This document shows, piece by piece, positions 47,815 through 59,271 of a DNA stretch of 64,000 nucleotides. A program made the translations under genes and the position numbers. Positions within the stretch are counted from its first letter, which is position 1; each line of letters opens with the position of its first letter. Origin of the DNA: Ophioderma brevispina (Eukaryota; Echinodermata; Ophiuroidea; Amphilepidida; Ophiodermatidae); the NCBI GenBank assembly GCA_023653785.1, contig JAMKCH010058227.1, positions 57,484 through 121,483 of the forward strand, in the 5' to 3' direction. The notes beneath the pieces were generated by a model. That model did not search any database. It worked only from the letters and a program-made list of their open reading frames with translations, and was not told where the DNA came from.

Positions 47815-47965
47815 TACAATGTGTGCTAGCTCCAGGGCTAATATGGAGTGGTGGGTCGGAGGCCCGGGTTCGATCCCGCCCCGTTTTCAGTTTCTTAGCG
47901 TCTACCCCTTTACCCTTCCCCTTCCTCTCTGGAGTAGGCTAAAACCCAAAGCAGTTAGGGTTAAA
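47815..47965 (+). repeat. tRNA-related SINE head or tRNA pseudogene
   Basis: A canonical B box GGTTCGATCCC (47867-47877) sits about 30 bases after an A-box-like TAGCTCCAGGG (47827-47837). This is the spacing of a pol III internal promoter. I cannot fold a full cloverleaf with an acceptor stem, so a functional tRNA is unlikely. Downstream sequence to about 47965 may be the SINE body. Confidence 0.55.
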
Positions 47966-48046
47966 TTTTAATGGACTGCTTGTCCAGTTTGTAGCACGAT
48001 ATAACACCAAATCACATTCTAACACAAGTGCTGATTGAACAATTCA

Positions 48047-48410
48047 ATTGAAGTCCTGAACATCAGAAAGATTCAGAATATAATTTTTTAATATATTAAT
48101 TAAACTAGTCAACTAGAACTAAAGTAGTCCACTAGAATTGCTCAATTCCAAATTTAACGAATCGATTTTTCCGTTTTTGAATGCAGTAAACATTATGTGT
48201 ATATAACATGCCATAGGATACTGTATAACAAATCCGGATCCGGAATTTTTAAACAAGTAAGGTGATTTTCTATATGAAGGACTTCGTTTTGACTTAGCTA
48301 TTTCACAAAGTGATTAGTTATATATACAAGCATTATGTACATGCAAACAACAAATTTTTGTTTGAAAATTGAGGCGCCCTCATCGGGAATCTCTGAGTCC
48401 GGCCCTTTAA
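48047..48410. mobile_element. TTAA-type MITE, family B, copy 3
   Basis: Ends in AATCTCTGAGTCCGGCCCTT then TTAA (48407-48410). It contains the palindrome ATCCGGATCCGGAATTTTTA as in copy 2. It ends only 48 bases before the next TTAA-flanked element starts. Confidence 0.65.
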
Positions 48411-48458
48411 GCCTACTTGTTACATTATCTCGTTCAGTCGTGGAGTTGATAAGAGGAC

Positions 48459-51400
48459 TTAATTCCTCGGTCGAACAATTTTGTACTGTCGGATGCATTT
48501 TTTTAATTGTCTACACATATCTAAAATCGGCCAAAATCGGCTTGGTGAAAATTTTTCTACGAGCAATAAAGATTGCACTTTTTTTTTTAAATTATCGGCA
48601 ACAAATTCTCAAAACAAGTCCAGTAAACGGTGACGCGTACAACGCAACGGAAATGCGACGGCTTGAAACGCTATACGCGGGCCGCAAACATGTTGCGTTT
48701 GCTGCGGCTTAAGTACATTGCGTCAAGTTACTTTTATCTGCCTGAATTTATACGCGGCGGCTTTCGTATAGCAATAAAATGCATTCACAATCATAATTTG
48801 CTTTATATAGGCAAGTTTTTGGTGTGTGTATTAGGTTTGTGTGTGTGTTACTTTGTGCACAAACAATCTGGCATATTTTGTGTGCTTTTTCTTTTTTCTT
48901 GTGTGCTGGCCATATGAACAAGGTTTCTAGGGGTAGCAGATGACATTTAGCGGTTAAAGATGCTTGTTCCGATCGCCTCTTGGACCCCCCTTAGTTAACC
49001 GGAAGTAGTATAAATTTTGATATGCAGATGAACGGCCGTATTTTTTCTCATTTTGTGTCCTGACTTTCATCGTTCCAAATCCACGTCGTTGCGAAGAATA
49101 CACACAAAACTTTCGTTTTAGTGGTCAATATTATAGCACCGTATTTGAAATGGCCTTCCAATGTGCATTATCGCTTCTATTATCAAACTGCAAGTTTCGT
49201 TTCCCACTACTGATGGTAAGTGTATGCAGGTGCCAGGTCTCATCTCCCCCCCGTGGAGAACAAGATACACATAAATCGAACACCCATGATATTTTAAAAA
49301 GCCAACAAGACAAGACAAACAAAAGTTATCCCCTAACAAGATTTGTCGAACATGTTTGTGTATTAGTTATCGCAGTTTATTACCCCCCTATTCATCAACA
49401 AAAGTCCATTCCATTCAAGACCTATTCCAATGACGTCAATTCATGCGTCCCTTTGCTGGAAGAAAGGCTATTTACAAACAAAAATATCTATGAAAATTTT
49501 CCGAGCAAACCTGTACTAATTCAGTATAATCCTGCTTATATGCTGCATTTGTCTGTTTCGTAAATCTTGTTTATCTAATTATGGATTTCACAATGTTTGT
49601 CACATTTTGTCTGCACAAATAACCCAAATTTTGGTTCATTCTTCATGTAAAGACATCATGGAATTAGCCTAACATGAAAATCCTTCTATAAGCGAAAAGG
49701 ATTACAAGATGTACACTTTATTCCGAAAAGAGTCTTTCCTCGGAGTCTAACTCATGAATATCTTAAGACACCAGTACCCAAAATGTGGTTTGTTGACATT
49801 TTTGTCGTTGCAGAATGAGTAGTTCAAGTAGATATTTAGTTAAAACTCAGATTGGTTTTTCGTTAAATTTTGTTGATCTAAATCGGTTGTGAACAATATA
49901 GCCTATACGAGAAAAAGTTTCAACAGACTTTTCACAATTTTGGCGTAACATAATATCACATTTTTATGATTTCCAATAAACCCGAAAGCGGTAACTTCAA
50001 GAGAAATACACGCTATTTGGGGAAGAGTTTGGACAAACATTTTTTTCTATACGAATACAGACATAATAGTGCTTCTGGGGTTTATGTAGGCCACCTATCG
50101 CTAGCGTCAGAATGCGTTTATGCATATTAAAAAATAGCTTATCGAAATGGTGGCGCATCACCATCGAAAATCGAAATTGGTCTATGGGCATTCTATATGT
50201 AACTTAACTGTCGACTTGGGCGATGCATGCATGATGCAAGCATTTACCCATTTCCACTAGCAAAGGAGTATTAATGAAGACCTTCTTGGGTGTAGATCCA
50301 TTGTTAATCGTTACAGGACCGTTATGCACAGATTTATTTGGGGGAAGAGGGGGGTCGCAACTTCGAAACCTTACCTTCCCAAGTGTCTTTTTTTTAAATT
50401 TTGACCTTAATATTAAAGTGGACCATATAACCCCCCCCCCACAGCACACTTTTTGTGACTTTTTTTGAACATTTCCTCACCAATGAATTTATTGTATTTT
50501 TGGTCTCTAGTCTGGACATTTTTTTATTAAAAATCAAAAAACACGAAGTTGACATTTCGGCCCTTTTTCAAGTGAACCGACGCCCCCCCCCCCCCTCGCT
50601 TTTATATCTGGCTCGCCATCGTTAATTCCAAAATGTATCAAATACCCAATGTGTAATAGTCAGGCCCGACTTATTTCAGATAGAGGCCGAACCTGTTTTA
50701 CAAATATTAGCTGTTAAACTGCTCCTTAACTTATGTTGGAGGGGGTGAACGATGGAGATTTGACCAGGATTAAATTATACGATCATTCAGAAGCTCTCTT
50801 TTTTGGAGATTTCACTCGCTATCCGTTTGATGGAGCGAATCTTAAACCATTAGTTCATAAACTTTTAGGGTTGCACAAAGTTATATTCAGTCTTCTGCAG
50901 GGCAAGGTTTGAGCTTAAAGGGGATGACCCTATTTAAAGCCTACAAACTTTTCATCTTGATATAAATGGCTTTACCCCAAAACCCCATCCTATAAAGTTG
51001 TTTGCGTCGATATTTCAACCGTTTTGAAGTTGGCTGAAAACATTCATTAATATGCTTACAGTTTGGGGTAAGATTCCATAATTTGTTTTTGAATTCAGAA
51101 TAATGACATTTTGCATTTTTTCTTGATATTTTAAGGTTTACCCAGATATCAACGCAAGCAACAATGTCATGGTGGTTACTTATCACTCATCCAAGCGCTT
51201 CATTGTTATTTTCACAACAGTGATCCGTGGACATGAAATGGTAACTTAGCTTTTAAGTTAGCATACGTCTCAATGCAAGTTCACAAATCAAATTAAAAAT
51301 TTCTCTATGAAATAATCCTTGTTTTGTATGTGAAGCCAATATTTTTCGGTAGAATTTTTCACTGTCTTGTTGAAAAATTAAACAAACCGAGTGTCAATCT

Positions 51401-52644
51401 CGTTTGAACTCACCCTGTATAATCCAACAAATTTCGTTAGAAGGCTACCCTATTCTTCCAATATTTAATAAGTTGGTGGGAATCAAAGGATTTCCCTTCG
51501 TTATAAGCGGGAAGATTTTTGTGCTATACAGGCAATTTGTATCTTATGCACTACAAAAAAAAATCACAATGTTTTTTGCATCCTATAACTGTAAAGGTGT
51601 AGATTATAACAAAATTTCCATAAAATCGCTTCGTGGATCGTAGTGTCTGTTTCTGCATAGATCAGATTTCTCTACAAAACTCTACTATTGATAATTTTAT
51701 CTCCTGAACGACCATTTTCTTTAGGTTTTTACTAACGTAATCAACAGTGTTTTTACACCCCCCCAGCGAAACTTGTTGCGTCTATAGGACTTCATTATGA
51801 GGACTTCATCGATTTTTCCCTTTTCTTAAAAACAGTGTTTGGTTGATCCATAACCAGCTGATAACCTTTCCTGGTATGAATCGTTTTAAGCATCTCTTTA
51901 TGCACGTGGAATATTTTCCCAATTCTTTCCATTATTGGCCCCTCAACATGCTCAACGGTGTTTCCCTCCCCCGCACTTTTGCAACCCTGAAAATTGTATT
52001 CCGTTTGAAAGATATTTCATATGGGTAAATCCCAACACTCTATCTACCAAGCCGCTTTAATATCGACGTCGACTGTCCGTTTTTAATAAAAATTATGTTT
52101 TTTGAATCCATATTATTATCAGTTCCACCAATACTAAACGTATAACACTGAAACTGATTGTTCATTTTCTTTCCCAAGTTAACGTTAAAACTTATAACTG
52201 GCACCCCATTTTGATTATTTTAGACACACGTGCACCCGACGTGCACACACAACGTCCGCATGTACATTTTGCCCTTTATTTTATAATTGTGCGCGAATTC
52301 AATTGATGCCCATCCTTTCACTTTAATACAAATCACAGTGTATTAATATCAGTCATATGAAATTAACTGCGCCAAATGCCCACAAAACGCAAGAAAACGC
52401 GTCAAGTTTGACGCCCGCGTAGTAGCATTTCAAGCTGTCGCATTTCTGTTGCGCTATACGCGTCACCGTTACCCAGCTTGTTGTTAGAATTCTATTCCGC
52501 TAAGTAACAAAAAAGTACAATCTTTACTTGCTCGTAAAAAAAATTCCCCAGAGTCGATTGTAGCCGATTTTGGAAGATGCGATAGATGATTAAAAATGGG
52601 CATATTAATTAAACAGTACCAAACATTGTCGACCGAGTAATTAA
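48459..52644. mobile_element. 4.19 kb element with ~270 bp inverted ends and TTAA flanks
   Basis: The left arm 48459-48725 and right arm 52385-52644 are inverted copies. Shared blocks, read inward, are CTCGGTCGA, TTGGTACTGT or TTGTACTGT, AAATCGGC, AAAGATTG then TACTTTTTT, GGTGACGCGTA, GAAATGCGAC and TACGCGGGC. TTAA stands at both outer ends. The arms are CpG-rich (GACGCGTACAACGC) in an AT-rich setting. The 3.6 kb interior holds only short frames: 48630-48917 and 49150-49563 (plus), and 49997-50191 and 50941-51186 (minus). None has a DDE or other transposase motif that I can recognise. Interior C runs and G runs recall MITE debris. It is either a deleted piggyBac-type element, a foldback element, or an unrecognised autonomous transposon. 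Confidence 0.7.
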
Positions 52645-52876
52645 TTCGAGCTGAACTTCCATAACGGGAATAATATTAGAGAAGACATTGGCTATATTCA
52701 AAGTCTAGACCAGCCGTCTCGCGCAATTTAGAACTCTTGATGCCAATCAAATTGTTAGTGGGCAATCTTTTAAAATGACAGGAGATTTTTTTGAGGATAC
52801 AAATTCTCTCAAATGGAACTTGATCGGTTGTCGGACCTCCTACCGAGACGTTTTTAAAGGTTATTTAACAAAAAAG

Positions 52877-53162
52877 GGGCAGTACGCAGGATTTATTTTG
52901 GTGGTGTGCGGGACTTCGAAAAAGTGGACTTTTTCCGAAAAAGTGGACGTGACCTTTTGCTAAAATGGCTCTAACCCCCCTAAAAACGCCCTTTGGGACT
53001 GTGAACATTTATCACAAAAAGTGGAACGTATGTCAAATTGATCTAAATATGGACCTTTTTATCAAAAAATTCAGCAAAAGTGGCCTTTTTTAAAAAAAAA
53101 AGTGGAATTTGGTGGGTGCGACCGCACCCCCCGCCGCACCCCCCACCCCCGCGTACGGCCTG
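52877..53162. mobile_element. MITE family J, copy 2, nested
   Basis: Contains AGTACGCAGG near its left end and GCGTACGGCCTG at its right, with the same AAAAGTGGACTTTTT and GGTGCGACCGCACCCC interior as 27024-27335. It is flanked by CAAAAAAG (52869-52876) and CAAAACAG (53163-53170), an 8 bp duplication with one mismatch. Confidence 0.8.
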
Positions 53163-53182
53163 CAAAACAGCCCGAAAGAAAA

Positions 53183-53607
53183 CCGGGGCACTCACTATGA
53201 TTAGCACGCGGTCATGCTCATGTCGATATTGACCCCACTTTTTTTTTGTAGTTACCATCTGTCACCCAAGACCCCCTTTTTAAAGTCCTCAAACCCAATG
53301 CGAGGGAAGGCCCAAGATTTTATGGATCTGACACTGAATGACCCCTTTTTTGCTCAAAACCCGGCCTATACATCATTAAGGATTATTTTATAACCATCAA
53401 AGTGTTTTACAAAACTATCACTTTTGGATCACTCAGCCCTCGCTTATCTGGAAGGCTGACATACCGAATACCCCCATTTTAATTATTCTCCTCTTCACTG
53501 TACATGACCCCCTTTTTTGCAAGAATTCTGTCCACGATAGCTTCTTGATATCAAGGTCGTAGGAGCAGGTAGGCTACGTCACTTTCATATACGAGTCCCC
53601 CCCCCGG
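53183..53607. mobile_element. hAT-like MITE, nested
   Basis: The direct duplication AAAGAAAA occurs at 53175-53182 and 53608-53615. The left end is CCGGGGCACTCACTATGA. The right end, reverse-complemented, is CCGGGGGGGGGACTCGTATA then TGAAAGTGACG. An 8 bp target duplication is the hAT signature. Interior GACCCCCTTTTT blocks recur in both orientations. It is noncoding. Confidence 0.85.
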
Positions 53608-53868
53608 AAAGAAAACCGCAAACTCTTGTTTTGGCACTGCCTGCTTCCTAATCGTCCCTATCGGAAACCAATCTTTGAATTTCTGTCGTGCACACAGAAT
53701 TACTAAATCATCATCTTATTACCTCGAAAGACAGCGTATTCAGCTATTCACTCAGGTGTGATCTAATCAAGCATCTAATACATGGGTAAGCATTCCAAAT
53801 ATGCAAAAACATGGTTTTCGATTAAAAATGAGGCGCTTCTCCTCTGAGAATCTCTCATGTCTCTTTAA

Positions 53869-54682
53869 TTAAAATGCTGATGACCTCCATCAGGATGTTT
53901 GACGTCGAGATAGTAAGCGATCCGAGGTGATAGAACAGCGAGAATTTTTAAAATGAGTAGGCCTATGCTCACTTTTCAGCGGGTCTGTCAGCTGAGTAGA
54001 ACCCCGATAACTCAACACACAGGTTCCCGCTAACTTGACTTTGTTGCATCCGGCACCCCTGTGCAATAGTCATGGATAGCCTCATTCACAACGCCTGCAG
54101 TTTTTCTTCGAGGACGCAACGTTCTTCCTATGTATCGTACAGTTCTTAGTGTTGACAGTTACACTATCACCCGATTCTCTTTCCGTTTCGCAGAGCACAC
54201 GGAAGGTTGTGAAATTGGGTTTGAGAAAACCACAGGAGAAGAAATTTTGTTATATTTTGGTACATATTTGTATTTTATATTTTTAAACCTTTACGATCGG
54301 CGTAGAATCTAATGGGGCCACCGCTGCTGTATTCTAATCAACTACTATCGTTCTATGGCTTATCTATCATTACATTTGTGCGTTGCGTTTGGTACAAAAT
54401 AACAGAACAAATGGCATGCATGTGCATGCTACATCTGCAAGCATCCCAGTGTCAGTCAGTGTGCCTGCTGCTGCCATGTATTTTCAATAGTTCTTGTGTA
54501 TCACGTCATAATGCAGGCTATTGGTGGCTCACTAACCAGTCATTTTTTTTCACTCAGTCTCAGACTCTCTGCAATCACTTAGTCTCAGACTCAGTCGTTG
54601 AACAAGTCATAAATTTTTAGTCATACTCTTCGTTAGTCCGAGGTTGCTCTGACTAGACACTCCATATTGGGTGGTCGTGTAC
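53869..54682. other. Intergenic, nothing recognised
   Basis: Open frames at 54130-54312 and 54312-54620 (plus) match nothing I know. CAGTCAGTGTGC and CTCAGTCTCAGACTC-type simple repeats occur at 54450-54600. Confidence 0.4.
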
Positions 54683-54904
54683 TATAATCGAATTCTTTAA
54701 TTCTGGGACACGGCGTACGCACAGAGACCTTGATACAAGCGTTCATGCATTCAACTTACGCACGACTACGCCCGACTGCGCCCTGCATTAAACGCGCTAT
54801 ATTGCCGTTGTCAAGGGCATTGGAACATGCGATTCCGAGGTAAGGATACGCACATACGCGGTGTTTTGGTCGTTCGTGTCCCAGAATTAATGAATACGAT
54901 TATA
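54683..54904. mobile_element. Small TIR element, TA-flanked
   Basis: The left end (54683-54712) reads TATAATCGAATTCTTTAATT then CTGGGACACG. The right end (54875-54904), reverse-complemented, reads TATAATCGTATTCATTAATT then CTGGGACACG. This is an inverted repeat of about 30 bp around a CpG-rich 160 bp core. The TATA edges suggest a TA target, as for Tc1/mariner-type MITEs. Confidence 0.75.
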
Positions 54905-57189
54905 GGTCAGAGAATGAAGTATATAGCTATTGCAGGGTCCATCACGAATTTTAAAACTGACATTTACTCACCTTGACTTACAAATCCATACCTAATGTAA
55001 TGTCACTGATTCTTATTTCTAACGGATGTGCAGTTCATGTCAGTGTACTTACGAGGATGTTTGGTGTCAATAACTGGTGCAAAATGAAAGAAAATTGAAG
55101 GCACTAAAGTCTTTAAGTATACTAAAATTTGCCATTACTAAAATTCCACATCGAAAACTTGCAGAAACATGTTTTCATAATACCTCAGAATTGCTTTTTT
55201 TGGTCCTATAATTATTTATTCGTGATAATAACACCCAGGGAGTCGGAATATACCAAATAGGAGGTCGGTAAGTGAAGTATTTTAAAACTTTTTTCCCGAC
55301 AGGTTTTTCCGTCGGAAAACCCCCGCGATATCCTATGTACTCTAATTCGTAGCCCCGGGCTTTGCCCGGGCTACGACGTGTTCGAGCTAACTCTTCGTCA
55401 GTCATGCACTGATGCAGTAATTCTGAAACAAAATTCTGGCCATGCACGCGTAAACCCGGAAGTGTGTGACGAACGCTTGACAACGGGAATCCAATACGCA
55501 ATTCAACAGATGCGCGCGTGCCATTTCATTTGTTTCAGAAATTATGACGGCGATTATAACTCATGAAGTAAACAATAATCTGTTGTATGCAATAAACATG
55601 AAACTGAAAGATGATAGCCAAGGTATCTAATAATATGCCCCGCATACAGAATAAAGGGGATGAATTTAGTATTCTGCCACCATGCCACAACATCAAGGCT
55701 TGAAATAAGCAGGGGCAAGGGGCAAATTTACCCCTGCTAGTACATGCATGAGTAAAAGGCAAAATGCCCCTGGTTCTGAAACAAAACTCTGTACATTTGT
55801 ATAGACCAGGGGCAATAAAATGTTAAAATATTCTGCTTTGGTTTCATTGGCAGGGTAGCTTTAATGAGTATGCTACATAACGCCAACACTAATTAAATTT
55901 AACAGGGGTGTAAAAAGCTAATAAAAATGGCAGATAGGCTGGAATACCAATCTACTTCATCACTCTGTGCACTCTGTGCTGAGATGAAGGACAAAGCTGA
56001 ATTTGATTTTTAAAGTGGTTGATTGAATGAAGAGTCAATTAGGCTCTCAGGCAGCATATTCCACACGGGGAAAGAAAGAAAATCTATGAACGTCTTGTGA
56101 CAGACTCCTGAATATTATTTATTTTCTGTATTATATTAAATAAATCATGTTAAATTTAATCATATAAATTATGAGTGAGGAGAACTGGAAAATATGAAAC
56201 TTGCAATGTGTTGTGCAATAAGCATGACTTATCTGATTGGTGACCTCGTTCTAAATGGACTAGTGGGTGTGAAAATCCTGAAAGATAATTCAGAAGACGT
56301 CCGGCCAGGTATAGAGGACACTATGATCCAGTGATCTTATCATCGTCATTCTAAGAAGTGGACAGAGGTTCTTTGTAACCTATAGGAAGCCACAACATTG
56401 CACACTGTTGAGGGACAATCGGACTTGTGTAATTTATATGTCAAAACATATCAGGGCAGGATGTGGAAGATTGTGGACTTCCTTTTAAACATGTTTCAGC
56501 GAACTGGAAAGTGACGAAAATGTTAGTTTGTCTCCGCGTGTGTGTTCATCCTGGGAATTTTGCTACTAAGGACAAAGTGTGTTGACAAAGAGTTATTCTT
56601 CTTTCGCAGTTGGACAAGAGATTTCAGCGAGTGTAGACATCTCAAAGAGAAGGTGGAGAACTTTCAAAACATGTGATTTATAACATCAATGTTGTTATTA
56701 TAATTCTAGAAAGTTGCTAGAATGGTCCAACGCGCTCAATTTGGTACCTTTGGAAAAAACAAAGGTTAAACATTAGATATCAGCAGGATGGTTTTTACAG
56801 TGACATTCACCTTAATGCACTGAGTACCTGTAGGGACGATGTTTATACCATCAAGCTGCAGTATACTCCAGGTTCTCCAGTCTACGAGTTAGTTGATAAA
56901 AATTAATTGGCGGTCTAGACCAACCCCAAGGACTTTGTGCGATTTCCGCGAACTATTGACTGTACCCGCAAGGAATTGTGTCGCCACAAGCATTTATGTG
57001 GATCTGATTATACAGGAGAGAGACTGGTGCGAACCCAAACAGGGAACTGTGAACTTTGAACTTTAGTTAACCTGAGATGGTGTGTGTTTAATTTGATTTT
57101 TATGAGGTAAGAAGTATAAAATAATTTTGTGCATTGTGGATTGTGTATATTGCGTGATTTTAATTTATGTATTTAAAAATCGTTACTTT
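54905..57189. other. Intergenic with unassigned CpG-rich and GC-even blocks
   Basis: Bases 55300-55560 are CpG-rich (CACGCGTAAACCCGG, GCGCGCGTG). The block 56200-57190 has even base composition, no long frame, and donor-like GAGGTAAGAA at 57103. It reads like an untranslated leader or decayed retroelement sequence lying just 3' of the LINE relic on the minus strand. I cannot assign it. Confidence 0.35.
55348..55375. repeat. Strong GC hairpin
   Basis: CGTAGCCC-CGGGC, then a TTT loop, then GCCCGGGCTACG: a 12 bp stem with one bulged C. It has no U-run after it and is not a bacterial-type terminator. It is probably the centre of a small foldback element. Confidence 0.6.
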
Positions 57190-58250
57190 GAATTTAAATC
57201 TTGGTCAACGGTCAATCTTCTTCCAAATCGGTCATGTGAATTTTGTTTTATGAACCGGGGAGGTTACTTTCCGACCTTGAGTACGTCTCGTAACAGTCTT
57301 GATGAACTTGTTTTCAGGCTTGCGTTGTGTTCCTTCTGGTACTAAGGAATGATTTGTAGTTTCAAGGTAGCCAGTTTAGTTTTGTCTATAAACAGCATTA
57401 TAACATCCCATGAGTCTGTGTTTTTTCTCCGTTCTCAAAAAGTATTCCATTCAAGATGATGATTGCAACAGGGGAGGGTGGTGATTGCTACTGTTCTTTT
57501 AAAGTTGTGGACACAAAATCTGGCAGCCCATCTGGGATGTTTTTCTAGACTTTAATATCCTTTTTAGATGTGGATCCCAAATACAGCTGGCATATTCAAG
57601 ATTGTCTTACCCAATTTGTCTTATAGGCAGTAGGCAGAACCAAACAGAACCAAATATGTCTTTGGAGAAATCCCAATACACAGCTGGCTTTTGAAGTATG
57701 TTCCTGATATGTGTTCCTTCCATTCATTCACCTCCCTATTTCGTTCTCCAGGTTCTAGTAGTATAGTCTAGTCTAGTATGGCCGCAAAAAAAGTAATCAG
57801 GTTTGGTTGGGGGCTTCTTTTTAGTGGTTATGTGGCGGATGAAGCATTTGTGATTTAAATGACATCTGCACTTGTACTGCCATTCTTCTTCAGGTTTTCT
57901 GACGTCTTGTGAGGGAGAATTCAATGTGGTCTATTGTTTTACCTGAGGAATAAACTAGGCAACCGTCTGCCAAAGAGCCCCAGTTATATTTTGGAGGTGC
58001 TGGTAAATCATTTATATTAAAGCAGATCAGAAAACAGTGGTCCAATACGAGCCTTGAGTCCGGTAACTCCCGAACAGACTTGGGACAGCTGAGGAAGTAG
58101 TTTCGCATCACAAAACCACTTGTTGTGTCCACGATCGGTCAAGGAAAATCCTGATCCCTTGTTTTATAGGCCAAGATGATACTCATTTAATATTCTGTTT
58201 CTCAAGTTTTAGTGTTAGTGGGATATAACCCACTGGAAAACAGAGGAAGG
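57190..58250 (-). pseudogene. Non-LTR retrotransposon RT relic, second lineage
   Basis: A minus-strand RT relic from motif B onward. From high to low coordinate: a TTSGF block and LPDSRLVLDHCFLICF (about 58020-58130, the position of the GVPQGTVLGPLLF motif, heavily mutated), INDLP (about 58000), SLADGCLVY (57949-57978; motif C, with FADDC changed to LADGC), EEEWQYKCRCHLNHKCF (about 57840-57895, matching the W..W...FN..KC region), KASCVLGFLQRHIWFC (about 57650-57700), LEYASCIWDPHL (about 57566-57601) and TRRTQGR near 57270. The INDLP and LEYA..WDPH wording differs from the other relics, so this is a different LINE lineage. It has stops and frameshifts throughout, and the second catalytic Asp is lost. 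Confidence 0.85.
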
Positions 58251-59270
58251 TGGTTATTGAAATGTGAAAACCAACTGCACCACATCTCTCCATTTACCAG
58301 TGTGGAACCAGATTGTCACTGGGTACATGCCTCCGTCTTCCTAAATACAATAAAATATTGAGTCAAACTTACCAAGGATCTAGCATTTAGACATGATACC
58401 AATGAATCCAAATGCATCCTTAGAACATTTTTGAAGTCATAATATCATGAAAATCAAAGAGAATTGGAAATTGCGCACACAGTTTTAGAAGTTCCCGTGT
58501 GATTGTTGACATGAGGACAAAGGAAAACGTGTCAAGAAGCTTTTTTCACCAATAATATTTGGATGTAACCTTTTGAATGGGAGGTCAATCATGGATGTTG
58601 ATATCAAAGTCTGCAGTACAATGGTACAGGCATGCAAGAGTGCACATACAAGTACTCTTATTGCATACGCCATGGCATGACATGCGGGCTGTGTTTGGAA
58701 AACAGTTTTAAACGTCCTTTAAACACAATCAAGTTATTGTCTTTGTGGTCTGTTGATAGAACAGACCACATTCGATGGGAGTAGATTAGAACTTAGGGAA
58801 CAAATTTTTATTTATTTTACACAAAATTGAGCAATTTTTGAAGCCATCGTTCATCTAGTCCCAGTACTGTGGACTTCAGGCAGTGAAAAACCGTGCTTAT
58901 AATAATAAACCATTTTACTGTCTGTCAATAATTTGTTGGAAAGAACACAGAAACGTGTGGACTGCATGAGCCAGAGAGGAAACAATTACACCTCGTTTTG
59001 CGATGCTTAATTGGGTCTAAGTACTGCCGCCCGTTACATGCAGCGTAGCTGTTGCGTTAAGTGAGGTGTGAGTATCTCCGTCCAAGTCCTTTTTAATCCC
59101 ACTGTAGCCCAATGAGAGTTAGTTTGTGTCGCCTGCATTAAGGTAGGAAGACACATGGGATCACTTGTCCACTGCAGTTGTCTGTTTTGTAGTCTGTTGA
59201 TGTATGTTGTGGAAAAAAGGGTTAAACATTCATGTAATATCCACATACTTTGATGCAGTTAAACCAAACT
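58251..59270. other. Intergenic, possibly the 5' part of the adjacent LINE
   Basis: Minus-strand frames at 58485-58673 and 59034-59246 look coding-like in composition but match no endonuclease or RT motif that I know. They could be the eroded upstream part of the 57190-58250 element. Confidence 0.3.
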
Positions 59271-59271
59271 G

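Larger units (their letters stand above)
52770..53868 (+). mobile_element. TTAA-type MITE, family A, copy 3, with two nested MITEs
   Basis: TTAA lies at 52770-52773 and 53865-53868. The left end is AATGACAGGAGATTTTTTTG. The right end, reverse-complemented, is AGAGACATGAGAGATTCTCA. Removing 52877-53162 and 53183-53607, with one copy of each target duplication, leaves about 380 bp that aligns with 7404-7781 throughout. Confidence 0.85.

Noticed and set aside
47815..47965. A functional tRNA gene
   Set aside because: The B box is canonical, but I could not pair an acceptor stem or anticodon arm.
49150..49563. 137-codon frame in the 4.2 kb element as its transposase
   Set aside because: No acidic catalytic triad spacing, zinc ribbon or other transposase motif was visible, and it is too short for a piggyBac-type enzyme.
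55348..55375. Rho-independent terminator
   Set aside because: The hairpin is strong but has no T-run after it, and the genome is eukaryotic.
55175..55501. 108-codon minus-strand frame as a protein gene
   Set aside because: It runs through the GC hairpin and a CpG-rich patch, and no family is recognisable.
57890..58132. LDH in this minus-strand frame as an endonuclease SDH motif
   Set aside because: The following INDLP and LADGC place it at the RT palm (GVPQG..LGPLLF position), not in an endonuclease.
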